Part shown: positions 10,701 through 16,700 of the stretch, one piece after another | How positions within the stretch are numbered: position 1 is the stretch's first letter | Layout of the letters: every line of letters begins with the position of its first letter | Assembly: GCA_019649035.1 (NCBI GenBank) | Contig: BMAT01007550.1 | Location: 341,381 to 365,379, forward strand | Direction of reading: 5' to 3' | Length of the DNA stretch: 23,999 bases | DNA from: Elysia marginata | Lineage: Eukaryota > Mollusca > Gastropoda > Plakobranchidae | Notes under the pieces: generated by a model | Seen by the model: the letters and a program-made list of their open reading frames with translations, nothing else | Told to the model about the DNA's origin: nothing | Databases searched by the model: none | Program-made: the position numbers and the translations under genes

Positions 10701-13700
10701 TCATTTATGGCACACTGCAATTCAGACAACTGTTTCAGACCTTCTTGAGATGACTCTGTAATGGCATATATGTTGCCTTTAAATGTATCAAGTATCGACC
10801 TATTGTTGGAAGTTTCTTGAACTATTTCCGCAAGAGCCACTTTGGTCTCTTGATACCTAGAGAGCTGTTCATTTACCTCTAGCTTTGCACTTTTAACTAA
10901 TTTTCTAGTCTCTTCATCTTCGGCATTTCTTTCTGCAAATGATTTGAGGATTTCTTCTTGTGTTTGTTTGCTTTCATCTAGAAGAGAACCCAGCCGATTT
11001 ATTTCTGTGGCCTTTTGAGCTAAGGAAGTTTTTAGATTGATGGCCTTCACATCAAGATTCTCCTCCGCATGCTGTCTTTCCTTTGAAATCTTCTGCACAT
11101 TGTTCTTGAGTTCTCTGATGCCCTTCTGCAGCTTGCTGTTCTTGGTCCGCTCATCAAACAAAGCTGTGTTGACTTTCTCTAGGTTGCGACTAAGAGTGTG
11201 GTCATTGTTTTGCTTTTCCTCTTTTAAGATCCCTACCATCATGGTGAGCTCACGATTTTGCTCCTTTGTGCTGGCCAGTTCAGCCTCAGCTGTATCCTTT
11301 GCCCTGCCCAAGCTTTCTCTTTCAGCCTCTAGGTCATGAATGATTGCACCCTTGCGAGTTATCTCAGAAACAGATTCCCCTAGCTCACTCTGCACAGCTT
11401 GCACCAGCTGGTGGGAGGATTTCAGCTGTAGACTCAGCTCATGGAGCTTCAATTCTTTCATTTGGTGCTTGCCTTCAAGAGTTGCCACCATCTTTTCTGC
11501 TTCCAGGCGGGTATTTTTATGCTCGTGTAAAATGTCCTTGAGGTCTTTCAGCTCTGACGTCAGCTCCATGAACTCGCTGTTTGTGGCTTCAAATTTAAGT
11601 CTGAGCATAGTTATTTCATCATCTTTCTCTCCAAGCTGTTTTTCCATACTGCTATTCTGGTTGCTCAACCTCTGAACTTCACTGTCAGCATGTGCTTGCA
11701 AGAGAGAGTATTCTTTTTCTTGGTCTCTTTCCAGTGCTTGCAATCTATTTTCCAACTGACTTACATTTCCCTCTGATAACAAGACTTTCTCCTCTAAAGC
11801 AGCTACCTTCTGAGTTGCCTCTGTCTTTTCCTTACTGAGCTGCATCTCCATTAAAAGATAACGAGTGTCTGATGAGTAAATCTTCATTTCCAACTCTTCC
11901 ATTGTTGATGTAAGAATTGTGTTTTGGGACTCGGCATTCAGTAGATCATCTGACTTTTCTCTTAAATTGGCTTCTAAAGCTTTCATCTCATCTTGCAGAC
12001 CATTAACCAATTCCTTTGCTTTTTTACTCTCCTCTTCATATAGACTTTTTGAAGCTTCCAACTCTTCTCGCAAAAGAGACAGTTGACTATCAGCAGCTTC
12101 AAATGTTACAGTTTTCTCTGTCAAGTCTCTCTGTGAGGAAGCAAGGTCTGCCTGCAGCTTGAACATAATCTTTGTTTTCTCTTCCAGCTCTTCATGTAAG
12201 CTTGCTAATTTTGCTTCCAATATTTGTTTACTTTGCTGAAGTGTTTGCAAACTTTCACTAGAGTCTGATAGTTCTTGCTCAAACTCTGCAACCTGTGCTT
12301 GAAGCTCTAAAATTGTGTTCTGGTACTTAGTTTGCAGTACCTGACTCTCTTGGTCCTTGACCTGTAGGTTTTTGGAAATTGTCTCCATTTCTTCCTTAAG
12401 CCTGGAAATCTCTTTCTCATGGGCTTTGCCTCTTTCTGCCTCACTCATTAGCTGATGACTCTGGCCAGCCTTGGTAGTTTCCAATTCATCTTTAACTTTC
12501 TCGAGTGATTCTGAGGTGCTTTCTAACTCATTCTGGACACCTGCCAGATGATTTTTCAACTGTGCTTTTTCATTTTGAAGTTCATTGATCATCTCCTCCT
12601 TTGTTGTAACATCTCCCTCAGTCTTGTCCAAGGCCACATAGAGATCAGATATAGAATCAGATAAGGACTTTTCCACCTTGGCCTTCTCCTCAGACATCTG
12701 GTGGAACATGTCTGTAACGTCTTGCAACTGCTGAACCAGGTCATCTTTCTGAGACTGAAGGAGTTCCTTCTCCTCTTCAGCTTCCCTCAGCTCCTGCCTT
12801 ATTGCCTCTGTCCTCTTCCTTCCCTCCAGCAGGAGTGTCCTGGATGAAGCTGCAATGGCCAACAGAGAGTGTTCAGTATCTTGTTGCTTGAGAGAATCCT
12901 CCTGGAGAACGGTAATTATGGTATTTTGATCAGTGATGAAAGACTGCAGATGGTTGATTGTGTCCTGGAGGTGGGCAGAAACTTCTTTCAGCTTCCCTGA
13001 TGATAGTTCCAAACTATCCGACAATTCAGCATTTTCTTTCTTTAGTTGTGCAACCTCATCCTCTTTACTTGTAAGATTTTTCGCTTGAGTCTGGTTTTCG
13101 TCAACCAGCCTCAATTTGTCAGTGTTAAGCTGGTGTATGTTCTTTGCATTAGACTCCTGCTCACTTTGTAGGTTTAACTTTTCTGAATCCAGCCTAGTAA
13201 CTTCTACTGATAGCAATTCTACTTTTTCTTGAAGAGAGGAGATGTAATCCCTGAGTTCCTTCACTTCAGAGAGTTTCTCTTCCTCCAGTTTTGATTTTTC
13301 TTCATTGACTTTTTCAAGTTCAAACTCAAGAACCTGAGAGGCATTATGCATAGATTCTGTGATCACACGTTTCTCTTCCTCCACCACAGCCTTCTCTTTT
13401 GTTAAAATTTCTATGCGTGATTCCAACGACGCAACAGCGTCTGACAAAGATCTGGCAGTTTCACTGTGTTCATGGACTATATGCTTGACTTCTTCATCTT
13501 TCAGAGATAACTGAGAACTGAGGAGGTTGATTGTTTTCTCAGTAGACAATACCACATTTTCTTTCTCTTGGCCTAAGATTTGTTTCTCCTCCTCAACATA
13601 TTTTAACTTGTCACCTAGTGATTTTGCACTGGCGTTCAGTGACGCAACTGCTTCATCTTTTTCGACTAATTGTCTATTCATATTTTTAAGCTGTAATTCG

Positions 13701-16700
13701 TGCTCATCTGCTCTACACTTTGAGTTCGCTCTTTCCTCTTCCAAATAAGTCTCCGTTGCACAGAGTTTTGCCCGTATTTCATTCACCACTGATTCATGCT
13801 CCAATCTACTGCTCTCAAGTTCTGCCATAACTTTTTCTAAGGCTGTTGATTTCTTTGCATGGTCCTCATTGACTTCGTTCAAAAGCTGTGCAAACTTCTC
13901 TGAAGTTTCCTTTTGCTCCTCAAACTTGGCAGAGAGATCCTTATGCTTATCAAACAACACTTTCATCTCCTTCTCCAGGTTTTGGGATTTTATTTTCTCC
14001 TCATCTAGCTCAAGGTTTGTTTGCTTGCTCTCAAATGACTTTTGTTCTAGTTTCAATTTGACATCACAAAGCACTTCTTCCACTTTTTCCATCAGTGCCT
14101 CTTTATCTTTTAGTTCCACTTGAAGACTTTCTCTTTCTTTTGTTAAAGCAGACACTTCATGCTCTTTCTCTTGCAGTTCCATCTTGTATCTCTTTAGGTC
14201 GTTCTCTTGCTCAGAAGTTTGTCTTAAAAGTCTCTCCTCAATTTCATGCTTGCTCAGCACTTCCTTGAAAGATTGATCCAGTTTCATGGTGAGGTTTTCA
14301 ACTTTGAGCTGTTGGGAACAATTTAGCGCTTTTACTCCATCCAACTCCTCTTTTGCTTTGTCAAACTCTTTGGATTTGTTTTCTAGTGCTGTCGACACAT
14401 CTGTGAGTATACCTTCCACTTTCCCCAGAAGAGCAGTTTTATCTTCCAGTTCCAGCTGGTACCTCGTCATTTCTTTCTGTAAATTCTCAAGCTCTTCACA
14501 TTTCTTCTGGTAAGATAAAGTCAGATCTTCAATACTTCTTTCATGACGTTTATTTGCTTTGGACGCTTTATCAAGTTCTTCTTTGATGACGGAGCGTTCA
14601 TGCTCAGAAGCCTGCACCTCTGACTCTAATTCACTTACGCGCTGTTCATTTGCACTAAGCTTGGACAGATTTGCCTGCAACTGCTTAATAGCTTGCTCGT
14701 ATTGTACTCTGGCTGTTTCTTCAGTCTGAACAGCAGAGCTCAGTGTTTCTTGCAACTCTACCCTAGCTTGGTCCGATTCTGTTTTGGAAGAGCTGAGACT
14801 TTGTATTTCTTCCTTGTGTGCTTCCAGATTCTCTTCCAAATACTTTAATTTCTCTTTCTCTTCTACCATTTTTTCGTTTTGGCTAGCGAGCATATCATCT
14901 TTTTCATTCATTTGTTTTGTCAAGTTAGAGACAAGTTTGCCCTTTTCTTCTAAGGAGGACTTTAACGATTCCACTGTCCCTTTCATTTCCTTTTGAAATG
15001 TGTCCAGAGTGGCCTCTAAATGTTCTAGAGACTTATGTAGTTGAGCATTCTCTGATTCTAGGCCATCAATCTTTTTATTAGCAGCTTCTAAGGCTTCTTC
15101 ATATCCAGAGCTCTCTGCAGTGGCTGTTGTTACATCATGCTTTAGAGTTTCTAATTCTTTTTCAAGGACTCTGATATTTCCGTCCTGGCTTTCAATGTGA
15201 GTTTGTGTTTCTCTTAATTTCTGTTTCAGTTCTGATTTTTCAGCATCAACATTTTCTTTTAGATAAAATAGCATATCAATAAGCTCATCAGGCACATCCT
15301 GAGTACCTGTGCAGGTACATTTTGAACACATGTCTTGCACCAATGCTTGAATTTTGTCCTTCTCCTGCTTGTGACTATCCACTTCCTGAGTTAAATCAGT
15401 AAGAAACGAATTCTTTTCATCACAGTCAGATATTAAGGCACTTTTTTCTCTTAACAACACATTTAACTGCTCTTTAAAAGCAGAAAGTTCATTGCTTTTA
15501 TTAAAATCCTGTTTGACTAGATTTTCACACTTATCAGATACCTTATTTAACGTCTTCTTGCATGAGTCAAGCTCGACCTCAGCAGATTCAAGCTTTCCCT
15601 TGAAGCACACATTCTCCTTTCTTGACTCCTCTAACTGATGCTGCAACTCCTGTGCCAGCCGGTCAGCCTTTTCTAATTGCTCACCTATTAATTTGCTCTC
15701 GCTGACTTTCTCCTTCAGTTCAGCCTTCAAACGAGAACATTCTTTTTCAAGACACTCATTCTTACTGTTGATGTCATGAGCTTCTCCGATGGCTGTTTGG
15801 AGTTCACAATTTTTGGCACTGAGATCTATTCTAAAAGCAGCTATTTCATTGTGGTGAGCTGTTGTAGTTTCCTCTAGCCGTGACTGGCTGGCCTCCAGCT
15901 CCTGATAAAGCTGATGATGGCTATCCTTGGCCTCTAATGCTGCCTGGGTGGCTTCCATTTTCAACACATGGAAAGAGCTTTCAGTAGACTCCAGCCTCTC
16001 TTGAATTAATGAAATGCAAGATTCCAAAGAACTGACTTTACTCTTGTAGTCTTCTTCCAATTGTCTTAGATCAGACTCCTTCTGGTTAATTTGAGCCTCT
16101 TGTGCTGCTAGCTGTGTATGAGTCTCTGTCAATTTTTGCTGGGCTTTTTCTGAATTTGCTAAAAGATTGGCAACTCCTTCTTCTGATGCAGCTAGTTGGG
16201 ATGCACATTGCTCTTTCTGTTTTGTTACCTCGGTGAGATTCTTTGAAATTTCCTCAAGCTGTAAAGTGAGGGACGACTTTTCAGAGGACATTTTTTCAAA
16301 ACGTGAGAGTAAATCAGCTGCCTCACTTGTTTTTTCTTCTGAGGCAGATTTCAAATCGCCCATTTCTGAAGTTAAAGTTTCTGTTTTGGCGTTGAGCTCT
16401 TCAAAATCAGCATATTTTTGCTGCAACTCAGCTTTAAGATCCGTACAGAGTTGAGACTGTTCCTGAAGAGCAATATCTTTGGAGTCAATGTCTCTTTGCT
16501 TTGCATGTACAGCTTCTTGCATTGCCTTTTGAGTTTCCTCAAGCTGAGAATTAATACTGTTAGTTTCATCTGTAATCTTAGCAATTTCTCTATCTTTTTC
16601 TTTACACTTTAATTTGAGCTGAGAGTTCTGATTACTCAAGTCTTCCAACTGTGAACTTAAGGTCAAAACTTTATCATTGAGCATCTCTATTGTGCTACTT

